From Nonomuraea indica (GTDB lineage: Bacteria; Actinomycetota; Actinomycetes; Streptosporangiales; Streptosporangiaceae): 64,000 bases of DNA. The notes beneath the pieces are model-generated. The model searched no databases. It was given only the letters and a program-made list of their open reading frames with translations, and had not been told where the DNA came from. Each line of letters opens with the position of its first letter. Position 1 is the stretch's first letter. The stretch covers positions 1 to 64,000 of the forward strand of contig NZ_KZ559480.1 in assembly GCF_002850745.1 (NCBI RefSeq), in the 5' to 3' direction. This document shows positions 1-8,531 of this stretch, piece by piece. Position numbers and translations under genes: made by a program.

Positions 1-7
1 GTAACCG

Positions 8-14
8 CCTCCTT
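8..14 (-). promoter_or_regulatory. Shine-Dalgarno of a gene lying just outside the left edge
   Basis: On the minus strand this reads AAGGAGG, followed by seven bases up to the window edge, which is the ideal spacing to a start codon immediately outside the window. It implies a leftward gene whose coding region is not in view. The 250 bases between it and the TetR gene would then be a divergent control region. Confidence 0.5.
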
Positions 15-195
15 GTGAACATCGCACCATGATCCCGGACGCTTCCGGCGGTGGACGGCGTGCCAGGCTTGATCCGGACCGTCTTCGACAGACCCCTGGG
101 AACAGCGGGTTGCTGTCGCACCTGAACCTACGGCGCGGTGGGCGGTATGGCGTGACAGGCAGCACATGCGCATTGCCCGCCCCGCGCCTCAGATG

Positions 196-211
196 ATCCA
201 ATCATTTGGAT
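196..211. promoter_or_regulatory. Inverted repeat, candidate operator of the first TetR gene
   Basis: ATCCAA-TCAT-TTGGAT is a perfect 6-bp inverted repeat with a 4-base spacer in a locally AT-rich patch, 53 bases before the TetR start. Its size and position suit a TetR-type autoregulatory operator, and it could also control the leftward gene outside the window. Assignment to this regulator is inference. Confidence 0.45.
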
Positions 212-263
212 TGTCACGGTATCCTGGGGCCTCGGGCGCCGCACACGCCGCCGAAGGAGGACG

Positions 264-1424
264 ATGGGCCGGCTCACCAGAGCGGAGCTGCAGGAACGCA
301 CCAGAGCCCGGGTGCTGGCCGCCGCCCGCGAGGAGTTCGCCGAGCACGGCTACGACGCGGCCCGGATCGACGGCATCGCCGAACGCGCCGAGCTCACCCG
401 CGGCGCCGTCTACTCCAACTTCCCCGGCAAGCGCGCCCTCTACTTCGCCGTCCTGGCCGACCTCGCCGAAGCCGACCGGCCCGGCCCTGCCGACGGCGCG
501 GGGGCGGGGGAGGACCTCACGGTGCCCGGCGTGCTCGCCGCGTTCGCCCGCGCGTGGGTCGCACGGCTGCCGCTGGCCACCGACGACCGCTACGACGACG
601 CCCGGCTGGGCCGGGACCTGATGCCCGTCATCGTCGCCGACGAGCTGACCCGGCGACCGTTCGCCCAGCTCGTCCGGCTCAACGCGCTGCTCCTCGCGCT
701 CGCCCTGGAAAACCTCGCCCCGCACGCGCGGATGGTGCGCCTCGCGCACACGGCCCTCACCCTGCTGCACGGCGCGAGCCGGCTGGCCGCCGCCGCGCCG
801 GGCTTCGTCGAACCGTTCGACGTCGTCACCGCCTGCGGCCGGCTCGCCGACCTGCACCTGGACGACGCCTGGCACCCGCCCGCCACCACCACCCCCGCAC
901 TGCCCACCGACGAGGCGTGGACGCCGCCGCCCGCGCGCGACGCGGCACGCGGCGAGCCCGCCCCGCTCGGCGGCGACGGCGTGGTGGCCCTGCTCGGGCT
1001 GCACCGGCTCGCCGCCGTCGAGGACGCCGTCCGCGCCGCACCGCCCGGCGCCCGGGTGACGGCCGTGCTGGTCACCGGCGCGGCGGACGAGCTGGCGCCG
1101 CTGGCCCGGCTGGCCGTCGCGGACCTGAGCGGCTGCCTGCGCCAGGCCGTTCCCGCCACGGCCTGGCCCCGGCTGCAGGTGGTCCACGATCCTTCCGGCG
1201 AGCTGGCCGCGGCGGCGGGGCTGGCCGCCGTCAGCGACGGCACGGAGGCGGCCGTCCGCGTCGAAGGCGGCCGGATCGTGGCCCGCGCCGACGGCCTGGG
1301 CGCCTGCCACGCCGCCGCCACCGCCACCGCGACCCCCACCGCGACCGTCACGCCACGCCCTTCCCCGCACCGATCCGCCCACCAGCCGGCCGCACCGGAG
1401 CCCCGACCGCCCCGCACCGGCTGA
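264..1424 (+). CDS. TetR/AcrR family regulator with long C-terminal extension
   Basis: A 386-residue DNA-binding regulator. Residues about 8-55 form a typical TetR helix-turn-helix, with TRGAVYSNFPGK at the recognition helix and its end. TetR proteins are normally 190-230 residues; here the usual ligand-binding region is followed by roughly 170 further residues (about 215-386) rich in Ala, Pro and Thr that I do not recognise. The last 40 residues (ATATATPTATV and a Pro-rich tail) look low in complexity. The ATG start has GAAGGAGG a few bases upstream. The ligand is unknown; the inverted repeat at 196-211 is the likely binding site. Confidence 0.85.
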   Translation: MGRLTRAELQERTRARVLAAAREEFAEHGYDAARIDGIAERAELTRGAVYSNFPGKRALYFAVLADLAEADRPGPADGAGAGEDLTVPGVLAAFARAWVARLPLATDDRYDDARLGRDLMPVIVADELTRRPFAQLVRLNALLLALALENLAPHARMVRLAHTALTLLHGASRLAAAAPGFVEPFDVVTACGRLADLHLDDAWHPPATTTPALPTDEAWTPPPARDAARGEPAPLGGDGVVALLGLHRLAAVEDAVRAAPPGARVTAVLVTGAADELAPLARLAVADLSGCLRQAVPATAWPRLQVVHDPSGELAAAAGLAAVSDGTEAAVRVEGGRIVARADGLGACHAAATATATPTATVTPRPSPHRSAHQPAAPEPRPPRTG

Positions 1425-1555
1425 CCACCGGCGCGCCCGCCTCACGGGGATCAGCTTGCCAGCCGCCGCGGGACGGGGCCGCACAAGGGTGAGCCGTGGC
1501 CCGCAGGATCGGATGAGCGGCAGGACGACGGCCGGCGGGCCGGGAGCCGCCGGGG

Positions 1556-2248
1556 TCATCTCATGTCGCGCCGATCGCGGAGAATCTCGACGCCGTCGCC
1601 GTCGAGTTCGTCGCAGTACACCGAGCGTCCGGTCGTGGCCATCACCAGTGCCAGCGTGGGGCCGGACACCAGCGGGCCGGAGCCCGTGGCGAAAGGGCCG
1701 TCGGTGGCGACGAGCCGCAGGCCGGCGATCCGTCTCCTGGCGGCGACGACCAGGTCGGAGCCGCGGTAGTACTCGGCCACCCGGGTGAGGGTCTCGATCG
1801 GGTGGTCGCGGCGGATGCCCAGCGGCCGCCGGATGTCCTCGGCATGCACGATCGTCTCACCCAGCATCGCGATGACCGGGAGAGGCGGCTTCGTCGTGCT
1901 GGTGATGACGTGGCGGAACCTGTCATGCGTCTCGGACGCGGTCGCGCCCAGCTGCTCGGCCAGCCGCATGGCGACCTGCTTGTCGAAGTCGAACCGGCAG
2001 CGGATCACCCCCGCCAGCCAGCGCACGCCGTTGAGGCTCGCGCCCGCGGTGAGGTGGGCCAGCACCTCCCGCACGCTCAGCCCGGCACACAGCGACGGCG
2101 TGGCCCACTGCTCGCCGGTCAGACCCGCCAGGTCGTCCGCCAGGGCCGCCCGCTCGGCGTGCACCAGCGGCCAGACGCCGCCGCCGCGGCCGCTCCGCAC
2201 GCTGGGCGCCGGGCCGGTCAGGTCAGAGGGCCGCTTCTCGTCAGTCAC
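1556..2248 (-). CDS. Maleylpyruvate isomerase/DinB-type mycothiol-dependent enzyme family protein
   Basis: A 230-residue protein of the MDMPI_N/DinB four-helix family, whose actinobacterial members include mycothiol-dependent isomerases and S-transferases. Supporting marks are the early SLCAGLSVREVLAHLTAG segment and the later HAEDIRRPLG motif, both of which carry metal-ligand histidines in the family. The exact reaction cannot be deduced. The start is a GTG with GAGGA just upstream. It lies 129 bases downstream of the TIM-barrel gene on the same strand and may be co-transcribed with it. Confidence 0.75.
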   Translation of the reverse strand: MTDEKRPSDLTGPAPSVRSGRGGGVWPLVHAERAALADDLAGLTGEQWATPSLCAGLSVREVLAHLTAGASLNGVRWLAGVIRCRFDFDKQVAMRLAEQLGATASETHDRFRHVITSTTKPPLPVIAMLGETIVHAEDIRRPLGIRRDHPIETLTRVAEYYRGSDLVVAARRRIAGLRLVATDGPFATGSGPLVSGPTLALVMATTGRSVYCDELDGDGVEILRDRRDMR

Positions 2249-2377
2249 AGGAGTCCTCGCATCGGATCGGTCAGGACGGTCGAAGTGAGGACTCCCGCCA
2301 GAAGGCGGAATCGTCGCTGGTCCGAGGATATGCCGACCACAGCCGGCCCCCGCCGGCCGGCTGTCGTCGTGGCGCGC

Positions 2378-3403
2378 TCAGCCGCGGTAGTACTCGGCCA
2401 GGGCGGTGAAGGCGGCCTTGGGCTCCCACCGCATGCCGGGGTAGGTGTCCCCGAGACGGTTGTCGAGGACCTTGACGATGCCGGGACTGGCCAGGTCGAG
2501 GTCGTCGCGGGGATCGCCGTCGGGCCGGTGCGGGAAGTCGTCGAGCGCGAAGAGGAAGACGAAGGCGCTGTCGACGCCCGCGGCGTCGTAGATCTCCAGC
2601 AGCTCGCGCAGGTATGCGGCCTGGCCGGGCTCGTCACGGACGTACGCGCCGTCCAACCGGACCGGCGCGCCGGTCTCCCGATCGAGTTCGAGGACCTCCA
2701 GGACGCGACCGCCCCTGTCGCCCGCGCCGCGGTAGGCGGCGGTCCCGAACTCGGTGATCGCGACCGGCTTCCCCTGCGCCACGAGCGTACGGACGCCCTC
2801 GGCGAACCGGTCGGCGACCTCGGCCGACCGGTAGAGATCCACGCCCACGATGTCGAAGGGCGCCCAGTCGACGCGTTCGAGCTGCAGCGCGGCGTAGGTC
2901 AGCCTGCCGCCGAATCGTTCGCGGACGCGTGCCACCGCGTCGGCGAGGAAGTCGTTGACCCGTGCGCTGAGCTCACCGACCTGCTCGGCCAGGCGGTCCC
3001 GCTGGGCGAGCAGCTGTTCGAGCCGGTCCTCCTGGGTCTCGCCCGGCAGGAATCCCTTGTTCATCAGGCTCAGCTCGGCGCCGGTGACGAACACGACCTC
3101 GGCGCCGCGTCGCCGGATCCGTTCCGCCCGCTCGGCGCAGTCGGCGAACAACGCCAGGGTCTCCTCGGTGGTCAGCTCAAGGGGGTAGGGCGAGAACCAG
3201 ACCTCCAGGCCCAGGTCGGCGGCGTAGGTCGCGGCCACTTCCAGCCGTTCGGGGTCACCGCCGATGACGCGGACCGCGGTGCAGTGCAGGTCGTCCCGGA
3301 TGATCTCCAGCTCGCGCTTGACCACGTCGGGGTCGAAACGCTCGCGGGAGGACTTTCCGTTGCGCACGAAGCCGGTGTCGTAGCTGATGCCTTTGGCCCT
3401 CAT
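2378..3403 (-). CDS. Glycoside-hydrolase-like TIM-barrel protein
   Basis: A 341-residue soluble protein without a signal peptide. Two acidic positions sit as in clan-A glycosidases: Glu110 in VTGAELS, at the end of a beta strand, and Glu208 in AITEFGTAAYRG, resembling a nucleophile strand. The central region (about 125-165) is charged and probably helical. Homologous actinobacterial proteins tend to be called hypothetical; no substrate can be named. The gene diverges from a TetR gene, and the two palindromes at 3457-3484 sit in the shared promoter region, so it is the obvious regulated target. Confidence 0.6.
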   Translation of the reverse strand: MRAKGISYDTGFVRNGKSSRERFDPDVVKRELEIIRDDLHCTAVRVIGGDPERLEVAATYAADLGLEVWFSPYPLELTTEETLALFADCAERAERIRRRGAEVVFVTGAELSLMNKGFLPGETQEDRLEQLLAQRDRLAEQVGELSARVNDFLADAVARVRERFGGRLTYAALQLERVDWAPFDIVGVDLYRSAEVADRFAEGVRTLVAQGKPVAITEFGTAAYRGAGDRGGRVLEVLELDRETGAPVRLDGAYVRDEPGQAAYLRELLEIYDAAGVDSAFVFLFALDDFPHRPDGDPRDDLDLASPGIVKVLDNRLGDTYPGMRWEPKAAFTALAEYYRG

Positions 3404-3456
3404 GGCTCTGGTCCTTCCTGGGGTGGGGTCGTGGACGCCAGACTAGAGCCAAAAAT

Positions 3457-3484
3457 TGCGTGCACGCAAGTTTGCGTGCACGCA
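3457..3484. promoter_or_regulatory. Two tandem 12-bp palindromes, divergent TetR operator
   Basis: The perfect palindrome TGCGTGCACGCA occurs twice, at 3457-3468 and 3473-3484, with centres 16 bp apart. They lie between the TIM-barrel gene (start 3403) and the TetR gene (start 3507). Two identical dyads in such a short divergent region are strong evidence for cooperative binding of the adjacent TetR protein and joint control of both genes. Confidence 0.75.
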
Positions 3485-3506
3485 TAGAGTCTGGGATGCT
3501 GAGACG

Positions 3507-4160
3507 GTGACGGCACGACGAGCGGGACTACGCGAGCAGAAGAAGCAGGCCACCCGCGAGGCGTTGCGCACGGCGGCCCTGCGACTGGCCCTCGAACGCG
3601 GACCCGACAACGTGCGCGTCGACGACATCGCCGAAGCCGCCGGCGTCTCACCAAGGACGTACAACAACTACTTCCCCAGCCGCGAACACGCGATCGTCGC
3701 CGCCGTCACCGGCGAACGGGAAGCGCGGATCGCGGCCGCGGTGGCAGACCGGCCCGACGGCGTCGGCCTCGCCGACGCCGTCGTCGAGGCGATCGTGGAT
3801 CAGTACACCGCCCCGGACGAACCCGCACGCGACGCGCTGCTGCTCATCACCACCCGCCCCACGCTCCGCGACGCCTACGTCGAGGCCGCGAGCGCGATCG
3901 AACACCCCCTCACCGACGCGATAGCCGAACGCCTCGGCGACACCGACCCCCACACCGCACGAGTGCTCGCCACGAGCGTGGCCGCCGCGGTCCGCCTCGC
4001 GCTCCAGCAATGGCTGCACGCGACCGCCGCGTCCGCGACCGCCGGCGGGCTCGTCGTGCCCTCCGGCTCACTCCCGGACCTCCTTCGCGCCACGCTCGCA
4101 CCACTCGCGCCCGCGCTCGACGCCGCCGAGCAACGAGCACGCCGCCACCCGCATCGGTGA
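3507..4160 (+). CDS. TetR/AcrR family transcriptional regulator
   Basis: A 217-residue TetR regulator. The N-terminal helix-turn-helix (about 20-60) ends in AAGVSPRTYNNYFPSREHAI, typical of the family. I chose the GTG at 3507 because the same frame upstream runs through the palindromic operator pair, where translation is implausible. It diverges from the TIM-barrel gene and probably represses both itself and that gene. The inducer is unknown. Confidence 0.85.
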   Translation: MTARRAGLREQKKQATREALRTAALRLALERGPDNVRVDDIAEAAGVSPRTYNNYFPSREHAIVAAVTGEREARIAAAVADRPDGVGLADAVVEAIVDQYTAPDEPARDALLLITTRPTLRDAYVEAASAIEHPLTDAIAERLGDTDPHTARVLATSVAAAVRLALQQWLHATAASATAGGLVVPSGSLPDLLRATLAPLAPALDAAEQRARRHPHR

Positions 4161-4329
4161 CCCCGGGCCCGGCACATCGCGGCGTCAGGCGCGGCGGCGC
4201 CGCCCGGACCACCGGCGCCGCCCAGACGAACGACGCGGAGCCGCGCCAGCGCCGGCACGCAACACCAGCACAGACCATCGGCACAGACCATCAGCACCAG
4301 CACCGGCACCAGCACCGGCACCGGGCTGT

Positions 4330-5064
4330 CTACACCAGCCCGCCGTCCGCCCGCAGGTTCAGACCCGTCAGCCACCCGGCGTCCGGCCCCAGCAGCAACG
4401 CCACCACCGCCGCGATGTCAGCCGGCGTCCCCACCCGGCCCAGCGCCGTCATGTGCGCGACCGTCGCCATCACCTCCGCCGACGCGCCCGCCCGCAGCAG
4501 ATCCGTGTCCGTCGCGCCGGGGGAGACGCAGTTGACGGTGATGCCCCGCCGGCCCAGCTCCCGCGACGCGACCCGGGTCACCTGCTCCAGCGCCGCCTTG
4601 CTCGCCGCGTACACCGACTCGCCCGGGCTGGGCCAGGCGGTCCCCGTGGTGGAGATGTTCACGATCCGCCCCCCATCGGCCATCCGCCGCGCCGCCGCCC
4701 GCAACGTGAAGTACGCGCCACGCGCGTTGACCGCCATCACCCCGTCGTACACCTGCGGCGTCACCTCCTCGATCGGCGCATGCGCGATGACACCGGCGTT
4801 GTTCACCAGTGCCCGCAGCGGCCCGGCCCCCGCAGCGGCGAACACCTCGTCGGCCGCCTCGAACAACCCCTCCACCTGCGCCAGATCCGCCGCGTCCGCC
4901 CGAACGGCCGTCGCCCGCCCACCGGCAGCGGCGGCCACCTCCCGCGCCGCCCGCTCATCGGCGACGTAACTGAACACCACCGTCGCCCCGTCCCGCGCCA
5001 ACCGCTCCACCACGGCCCGCCCGATCCCGCGCGAGCCACCCGTCACCACCACCGCCATGCTCAT
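4330..5064 (-). CDS. Short-chain dehydrogenase/reductase (FabG-like SDR)
   Basis: A 244-residue classical SDR. The Rossmann glycine motif TGGSRGIG is at residues 8-15, NNAG at about 88-91, and the catalytic Ser138-Tyr152-Lys156 set is present (YAASK). The C-terminal AGWLTGLNLRADGG resembles ketoacyl reductases and related SDRs. The ATG at 5064 has a GGGAAGGGAG ribosome site; an ATG two codons on is the alternative. It diverges from a WYL regulator across a 10-bp inverted repeat, which makes it that regulator's likely target. The substrate is unknown. Confidence 0.85.
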   Translation of the reverse strand: MSMAVVVTGGSRGIGRAVVERLARDGATVVFSYVADERAAREVAAAAGGRATAVRADAADLAQVEGLFEAADEVFAAAGAGPLRALVNNAGVIAHAPIEEVTPQVYDGVMAVNARGAYFTLRAAARRMADGGRIVNISTTGTAWPSPGESVYAASKAALEQVTRVASRELGRRGITVNCVSPGATDTDLLRAGASAEVMATVAHMTALGRVGTPADIAAVVALLLGPDAGWLTGLNLRADGGLV

Positions 5065-5147
5065 CGCCACGGCTCCCTTCCCCTGGACGTCATCCGACGA
5101 CGTCATCCGGCTACGACGCCGTCCGGTACGACGCACACCCTGGCACC

Positions 5148-5174
5148 CGTTGCGGAAAGCCGACTTCCGCAACG
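5148..5174. promoter_or_regulatory. Inverted repeat operator between SDR and WYL genes
   Basis: Arms CGTTGCGGAA (5148-5157) and TTCCGCAACG (5165-5174) are a perfect 10-bp inverted repeat with a 7-base spacer. It ends 17 bases before the WYL regulator start and lies 84 bases upstream of the divergent SDR start. Binding by the WYL protein is inferred from position. Confidence 0.65.
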
Positions 5175-5191
5175 CGCGCGATGATGCCGCC

Positions 5192-6217
5192 ATGAGCGCA
5201 CGAACCACCCGCGACGCGGCGGCCCGGCTGCTCCGCCTGCTCGCCCTGCTGCAGTCACGCACCGCCTGGTCCGGCCCCGAACTGGCCGAACGCCTCCACG
5301 TCAGCACCCGCACGATCCGCGCCGACATCGACCGGCTGCGCGACCTCGGCTACCCCGTCGCGGCCACCACCGGAACCGCCGGCGGCTACCGGCTCGGCCC
5401 TGGCGCCCGCCTGCCACCCCTGCTCCTCGACGACGACGAGGCCGTCGCGGTCGCGCTCGCCCTGCGCACCGCCGGCACCGCCACCCCGATCAGCACCGGC
5501 GCCCCGCTCGGCGGGGGAGCGGCGCCCGGCATCGAGGAGACCTCGCTGCGCGCCCTGGCCAAACTCGAACAACTCCTGCCGGCCCGGCTGCGCCCCCGCC
5601 TGGCCGCGCTGGCCGCCTACACGCTGCCCGCACCCCCCGGCGGCGGACCGGCCGTCGAGGCCGACCTGCTGGCCACGCTGGCCGGAGCCTGCCGCGACCG
5701 GCGACGGCTGCGCTTCGACTACCGCGACCACAACGACACCACCACCGTCCGCGACACCGAGCCGCACCGCCTGGTATGCGCCGGGCGCCGCTGGTACCTC
5801 CTCGCCTGGGACGTCGGCCGCGACGCCTGGCGCACCTTCCGCGTCGACCGGCTCACCCCCCGCACCCCGCCCGGCCCGCCGTTCACCCCCCGGCCGCTCC
5901 CGGACGGCGACGCCATCTCCTACGTCACCAAGGGCGTCGCGTCCGTCCTTGGCCCCTGCCGCACCATCGCGACCGTCCAGGCACCCGCCGAGGTCGTCGC
6001 CGAACGCATCCCGCCCGTCGCCCGCGTCGAACACCTCGACGCCGGCACCTGCCTGCTGCACATCGGCGCGAACACGCCGCTGCTGCTCGCCGCCTACCTG
6101 GTCGCGCTCGGCCTCGACTTCACCGTCGAAGGCCCACCCGAACTCCTGGACCGGCTCAGGGACGTCGCCGCACGCTCCACCGCAGCCCTCCCGCCCGGCC
6201 GGGGCACCACCCCATGA
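5192..6217 (+). CDS. HTH/WYL-domain transcriptional regulator (YafY-like)
   Basis: A 341-residue regulator. The N-terminal winged helix (about 8-62: LAERLHVSTRTIRADIDRL) is of the HTH_11/DeoR type and is followed by the AGGYRLGPG turn typical of YafY-like proteins. A WYL domain occupies roughly 150-230 (RRLRFDYRDHND, RWYLLAWD), followed by a WCX-like C-terminal part. WYL domains bind small or nucleic-acid ligands. It diverges from the SDR gene; the ligand is unknown. Confidence 0.85.
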   Translation: MSARTTRDAAARLLRLLALLQSRTAWSGPELAERLHVSTRTIRADIDRLRDLGYPVAATTGTAGGYRLGPGARLPPLLLDDDEAVAVALALRTAGTATPISTGAPLGGGAAPGIEETSLRALAKLEQLLPARLRPRLAALAAYTLPAPPGGGPAVEADLLATLAGACRDRRRLRFDYRDHNDTTTVRDTEPHRLVCAGRRWYLLAWDVGRDAWRTFRVDRLTPRTPPGPPFTPRPLPDGDAISYVTKGVASVLGPCRTIATVQAPAEVVAERIPPVARVEHLDAGTCLLHIGANTPLLLAAYLVALGLDFTVEGPPELLDRLRDVAARSTAALPPGRGTTP

Positions 6218-6335
6218 GGCCTTCGAGGAGGCCGAGTGTAGAGATCAGCGGGTCAACGGCGGGCTCACCCTCCACAGCGCGGCCAGCGCGGCGGCGCCCG
6301 ATGCCGAGTTCACCACGACCGGGCCGCTGTTCCTG

Positions 6336-7685
6336 TCAGCCGACGATGACCCTTTCCTCCGGCAGCTGATAGCGGCGCGTCCGATTCTGCAACGCCAGCG
6401 CCGAGCCCAGCGTCAGCGGGCCGGTCCTGCCGACGAACATGAGCAGCACCAGCAGCACCTGACCGGCCGGGCCGGTGTCGGCGGTGATGCCGGTGGACAG
6501 CCCGACCGTCGCGAACGCCGACACCACCTCGAACAGCACCCGGTCCAGGTTATGCGGGGTGAGGACGAGCAGCAGGTAGGTGGAGACGGCGACCAGGGCC
6601 ACACCGACCAGGCTGATCGAGATGGCCTGGCGCTGCGCGGCCTGCGGCAGGCGGCGGTGGCCGATGTTCACGTCCGGCTCGCCGCGCATCTCCGCCCAGA
6701 TGACGAACGCCAGCAGCCCGAACGTGGTCACCTTGATGCCGCCGGCCGTGCCGGCGCTGCCGCCTCCGATGAACATCAGCAGGTCGGTCACCAGCCAGCT
6801 GGAGGGGTACATGCCGGCGATGTCCAGGCTGTTGAAGCCGGCGGTGCGCGGCATGACGGCGGTGAAGAACGCCGCCAGCAGCTTGCCTCCTCCGTCCAGT
6901 TCCCCCAGCGTCCTGGGGTTGCGCCACTCGGTGATCAGGAACGCCAGCGTGCCGGCCGCGAGCAGGATCACCGTGACGCCTACGGTGATCCGGGTCAGCA
7001 CCGACCAGCGGCTCGGGCGCCGCCAGGCGCGGGACAGCTCGAATATCACCGGGAAGCCGAGTCCGCCCACGATCACCGCGCCGGCGATGGTCAGGCAGAT
7101 CCACGGGTCGGTGACGAACCGCATCAGGTTGTCGGGCCACAACCCGAATCCGGCGTTGTTGAACGCCGACACCGCGTGGAACACCCCGAGGTAGACGGCC
7201 CTGCCGAACGGCTCCCCATAACCGAGCAGAAAACGCCCGGTGAGCACCACTGCGGTGATCGCCTCACAGGCGAGGCTGAACAGGACCACGTTACGCACCA
7301 GCCGCCGCACGTCGCTCAGGCTCAGCGCCTTCGTCTCGGCCTGTGCGAACATACGTACCCGCAGGCCGAGTTGGCCGGAGACCAGAACGGTGAACAGCGT
7401 CGCCAGCGTCATGATCCCGAGCCCGCCGATCTGGATCAGCCCGGCGATCACCACCTCGCCGAAAGCAGACCAGTGGGTCTCGGTGTCCACGACCACCAGA
7501 CCGGTGACGCACACCGCTGATGTCGAGGTGAACAGGGCGGTCAGCCAGCCCGCCGACTGCCCCGACTCGGTGGCGATCGGCAGGGTGAGCAGGGCAGTAC
7601 CGATCAGAACCGCCACCCCGAACCCGGTGACGATCACCTGGGCCGGATGCTGAAACCGATCAAGGATCCCGGTCCGCCGTCTCAT
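6336..7685 (-). CDS. ktrB: TrkH/KtrB-family potassium uptake channel subunit
   Basis: A 449-residue integral membrane protein with the four pseudo-repeats of the TrkH/KtrB/HKT superfamily. Each repeat carries a pore-loop glycine: SAVCVTGL, AFNNAGFGL, PRTAGFNS and FATVGLSTG. Length and the short N-terminus fit KtrB rather than TrkH. KtrB normally works with a cytosolic RCK partner (KtrA), but no such gene lies on either side. It diverges from kdp, so two potassium uptake routes share a 760-base intergenic region. Confidence 0.9.
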   Translation of the reverse strand: MRRRTGILDRFQHPAQVIVTGFGVAVLIGTALLTLPIATESGQSAGWLTALFTSTSAVCVTGLVVVDTETHWSAFGEVVIAGLIQIGGLGIMTLATLFTVLVSGQLGLRVRMFAQAETKALSLSDVRRLVRNVVLFSLACEAITAVVLTGRFLLGYGEPFGRAVYLGVFHAVSAFNNAGFGLWPDNLMRFVTDPWICLTIAGAVIVGGLGFPVIFELSRAWRRPSRWSVLTRITVGVTVILLAAGTLAFLITEWRNPRTLGELDGGGKLLAAFFTAVMPRTAGFNSLDIAGMYPSSWLVTDLLMFIGGGSAGTAGGIKVTTFGLLAFVIWAEMRGEPDVNIGHRRLPQAAQRQAISISLVGVALVAVSTYLLLVLTPHNLDRVLFEVVSAFATVGLSTGITADTGPAGQVLLVLLMFVGRTGPLTLGSALALQNRTRRYQLPEERVIVG

Positions 7686-8447
7686 GCCGCACGCTCACGT
7701 ACACGGAGCCCACCAAAGCACGCCGCCGCGCCCTGTCCGCCAGCGCCCTGGCCGCGGGCGGACAGGGCACGGACCGGAGATGTTGGCGAGGGCAGTGCGA
7801 CACTGATCGAGAACCTGTCTGGCACGCGGCCTCGATCGTGAACCCACCGGCTTCGAACGGCGCCTCCTCCGGCCGACCGTTCCGCCCGCACCATACAGGT
7901 CACCCTTCACCAAGATCCCGCAAAGACGCATCGCACCCTACCCAGGCCGCACGGGCGGCGGACCAGGTTAGGGCGTCAAGAAAACGTATGAATCGCAGAC
8001 CGGCCGGCACGGGCGGGAAGGGGCCATCCGTTGGGGGCGTGGTGACGCCACCGTTCGCCCGGTTTCTCTGACCGCTCTTCTGCCCACCGGTCAGGGGCCC
8101 GGCGGGAGGGTCCGCCACGACGCCGGCCACGTGGCGACCGCCGAAGAGGAAGACCGCGACACGGACATCGGGAGATCGCGTCCGTCCACGAGTCCTCCGC
8201 AGGTGGGCTCGCCCCTGTTTCCCACCCCGCGCTGCCGGTCCCGATCTTGACGGCGTCCATGCGGGTGGCAGGCGACCGATGACGTGATGTCGACGAGCCG
8301 GGGCGTAGCCAGGGCATCAATATTCGGCTCGCAGCCGTATGGAATCCGTCATGAGCGGCAAAACCCCTCAAATCTCGGGGTTGGCTTGGGCCGCGGTCGC
8401 CCGGCCAGGCGCGACCCGAAGAAACATGTCCAGATGGAGGAGTGGGG
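7686..8447. other. Long divergent intergenic region between ktrB and the kdp operon
   Basis: No convincing coding sequence is seen in these 762 bases. A perfect 12-bp inverted repeat lies at 7730-7741/7757-7768. A short dyad, AACCCC/GGGGTT, lies at 8362-8367/8377-8382, 66 bases before the first kdp peptide, and an AATATT patch is near 8319. Both potassium systems presumably start transcription here, but I cannot fix promoters or a KdpE site. I looked for a c-di-AMP riboswitch and found no recognisable motif. Confidence 0.5.
7730..7768. repeat. Perfect 12-bp inverted repeat in the ktrB leader
   Basis: GCCCTGTCCGCC (7730-7741) and GGCGGACAGGGC (7757-7768) flank a 15-base loop, about 45 bases upstream of the ktrB start. 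In the ktrB transcript this would form a strong stem without a U tract, so it may be an attenuator, an mRNA stability element or a protein-binding site rather than a simple terminator. Confidence 0.55.
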
Positions 8448-8531
8448 ATGGCCGACGTCATCTTCGTTGCCCTGACGATCGCGGTGTTCGTGGTCCTGGG
8501 GCTGGTCGTCAAGGCGGTGGAGCGGCTGTGA
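8448..8531 (+). CDS. 27-residue single-span membrane peptide preceding KdpF
   Basis: The peptide runs from MADVIFVALTIAV to KAVERL and is one hydrophobic helix (about 3-21) ending in a charged KAVERL tail. It has an excellent GGAGGAG ribosome site with proper spacing and ends in GTGA, overlapping the start of KdpF, so the two are translationally coupled. I recall similar short peptides upstream of kdpF in other actinomycetes, usually unnamed. A second KdpF-like accessory subunit is an inference. Confidence 0.7.
   Translation: MADVIFVALTIAVFVVLGLVVKAVERL

Noticed and set aside
1556..3487. Plus-strand open frame spanning the first two leftward genes
   Set aside because: Antisense shadow that even runs through the palindromic operator pair; low-complexity translation.
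7686..8447. Possible c-di-AMP (ydaO) riboswitch between two potassium systems
   Set aside because: Context is suggestive, but I could not find the conserved internal loops on either strand.
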